The notes below the pieces were generated by a model. That model saw only the letters and a list, made by a program, of their open reading frames with translations. It was not told the origin of the DNA and did not search any database. Shown here piece by piece: positions 63,225-64,000 of a stretch of DNA of 64,000 nt; position 1 is the stretch's first letter, and the number at the start of each line of letters is the position of its first letter. The stretch is from assembly GCF_009707325.1 (NCBI RefSeq), contig NZ_CP046103.1, forward strand, positions 1,785,810 through 1,849,809, read 5' to 3'. This DNA is from Pseudomonas sp. IB20. Lineage in GTDB: Bacteria > Pseudomonadota > Gammaproteobacteria > Pseudomonadales > Pseudomonadaceae. Made by a program: the position numbers and the translations under genes.

Positions 63225-63241
63225 GAGATAAGTCCTCAAAG

Positions 63242-63279
63242 CAAAAACGGGCGCGAGAGTATATGCCTCTCGCGCCCGT
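63242..63279 (-). terminator. Rho-independent terminator after fadE
   Basis: CGGGCGCGAGAG pairs perfectly with CTCTCGCGCCCG (63248-63279). On the minus strand it runs into TTTTTGC. It lies about 35 bases past the fadE stop. Confidence 0.88.
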
Positions 63280-63313
63280 ATTTATATCACCTTAGCTTAT
63301 AGGGCGTGGGTGA

Positions 63314-64000
63314 TCAGCGGACTTTACCCTCAGCCTGGGTCAGCTCTTCCTTGCTGAAATCATCCACGTCGATCACCTTGCGCCGCGCTGCTTCGGCGTC
63401 GCGCAGGGTTTGCGCTTCGGCCGGTTGCAGCACTCCGGCGTGCAGTGCGGCATCGATGGCATGCTCACCGGCACTCGGTTTGACTTGGCCGCTTTTCAGC
63501 GCGGCGTGCAGCTTTTTCTGCAGCGGTTGGCTGGCACCGAGCAAGTCGTAGGCATGTTGCAGGGCGCCGACCGGGTCTTCTGCCGATTGCGGACGGTAGC
63601 AGCCGGCCAGCAGTTCTTCGAGGGTCGGGTCGCCTTTGGCGCGACCGATGACGGCGGCTACTTCGGCATCCAGCGCATCGGACGGCCCGGTATGGCGACG
63701 CCCGAACGGGAACACGATCACCCGCAGCAGGCAGCCGAGCACCTTGTTCGGGAAGTTGCTCAGCAGCTCATCCAGCGCGCGTTCCGATTCGCCGAGGCTT
63801 TCTTCCATGGCCCAGGCGAACAGCGGTTCCAGATGGTCCGGCGAATCCAGGTCGTGATAGCGCTTGAGCGCTGCCGACGCCAGGTACATGTGGCTCAGCA
63901 CATCCCCCAGGCGCGCCGACAGGCGTTCGCGACGTTTCAACTCGCCGCCCAGCAGCATCATGCTCAAGTCGGCAAGCAGGGCAAATGCGGCTGCCTGACG
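63314..64000 (-). CDS. fadE: Acyl-CoA dehydrogenase FadE, 3' part
   Basis: The C-terminal 228 residues of a FadE-type acyl-CoA dehydrogenase; the frame is open to the right edge of the window. The sequence lies in the extra C-terminal region typical of the ~815-residue FadE family (DUF1974): RRERLSARLGDVLSHMYLAS, KRYHDLDSPDHLEPLFAWAM, VFPFGRRHTGPSDALDAEV and DPVGALQHAYDLLG. The catalytic flavin domain is outside the window. FadE carries out the first oxidation of fatty acid beta-oxidation. A terminator follows its stop. Confidence 0.92.
   Translation of the reverse strand, partial: RQAAAFALLADLSMMLLGGELKRRERLSARLGDVLSHMYLASAALKRYHDLDSPDHLEPLFAWAMEESLGESERALDELLSNFPNKVLGCLLRVIVFPFGRRHTGPSDALDAEVAAVIGRAKGDPTLEELLAGCYRPQSAEDPVGALQHAYDLLGASQPLQKKLHAALKSGQVKPSAGEHAIDAALHAGVLQPAEAQTLRDAEAARRKVIDVDDFSKEELTQAEGKVR

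Overview
The window is chromosomal DNA from a Pseudomonas of the fluorescens group. The evidence is high-GC coding DNA on both strands, the gene order sdhCDAB-sucAB-lpd-sucCD-brnQ, htpG, fabAB beside a hybrid sensor kinase, then gpsA (the order I recall from Pseudomonas genomes), and many dispersed REP/REPIN elements with GTGGGAGC...GCTCCCAC ends. I see no prophage, integrase, CRISPR array, plasmid gene or intact insertion sequence. The only transposon trace is a short IS3-like fragment near 23.1 kb.

Layout. 1-11.3 kb (+): a TCA-cycle superoperon running from the end of sdhC through sdhDAB, sucA, sucB, lpd and sucCD, with terminators after sdhB and sucD. 11.4-22.6 kb: branched-chain amino acid carrier (brnQ/braB), a DUF599 membrane protein, a small lipoprotein, two overlapping hotdog thioesterases, htpG, a dienelactone hydrolase, OsmC and pirin proteins, a secreted amidohydrolase and a chemoreceptor. 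22.6-23.6 kb: a non-coding block made of two inverted copies of a ~270-bp repeat around a REP and an IS3 remnant. 23.6-30.6 kb (-): fabA-fabB, then a TonB receptor / periplasmic binding protein / hybrid kinase operon. 30.7-38.6 kb (+): gpsA, DUF4389, sixA, acyl-CoA synthetase, thioesterase, two alpha/beta hydrolases, DUF4892 and an AI-2E family exporter. 38.5-40.4 kb (-): a two-component system whose kinase has an altered 3' end. 40.7-49 kb: pyrF, oxidoreductases, a MocR-type regulator, a second chemoreceptor, a hydrolase and a membrane protein of unknown function. 49.3-49.7 kb: a doubled tRNA-Glu/tRNA-Gly array followed by gltS. 51.3-58.7 kb (-): a secreted M20 peptidase, then an exbD-tonB-receptor-exbB-phospholipase D operon. 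58.9-64 kb: a GNAT and PhoD pair diverging from that operon, a truncated alaX, a LysR regulator, a PA2817-family protein and the 3' end of fadE.

How they fit together. The left end is central carbon metabolism. Fatty-acid and lipid functions recur: fabAB, gpsA, acyl-CoA synthetase, several thioesterases and fadE. Two regions look most like under-described systems. One is the self-contained TonB operon that carries its own receptor, its own energising complex and a secreted phospholipase D-like enzyme, next to a Tat-exported PhoD phosphatase. The other is the operon joining an outer-membrane receptor, a periplasmic binding protein and a hybrid kinase of the PA1611 type. The clearest sequence-level oddity is a 20-bp tandem duplication across the stop codon of a sensor kinase, which pushes its reading frame into the neighbouring convergent gene.
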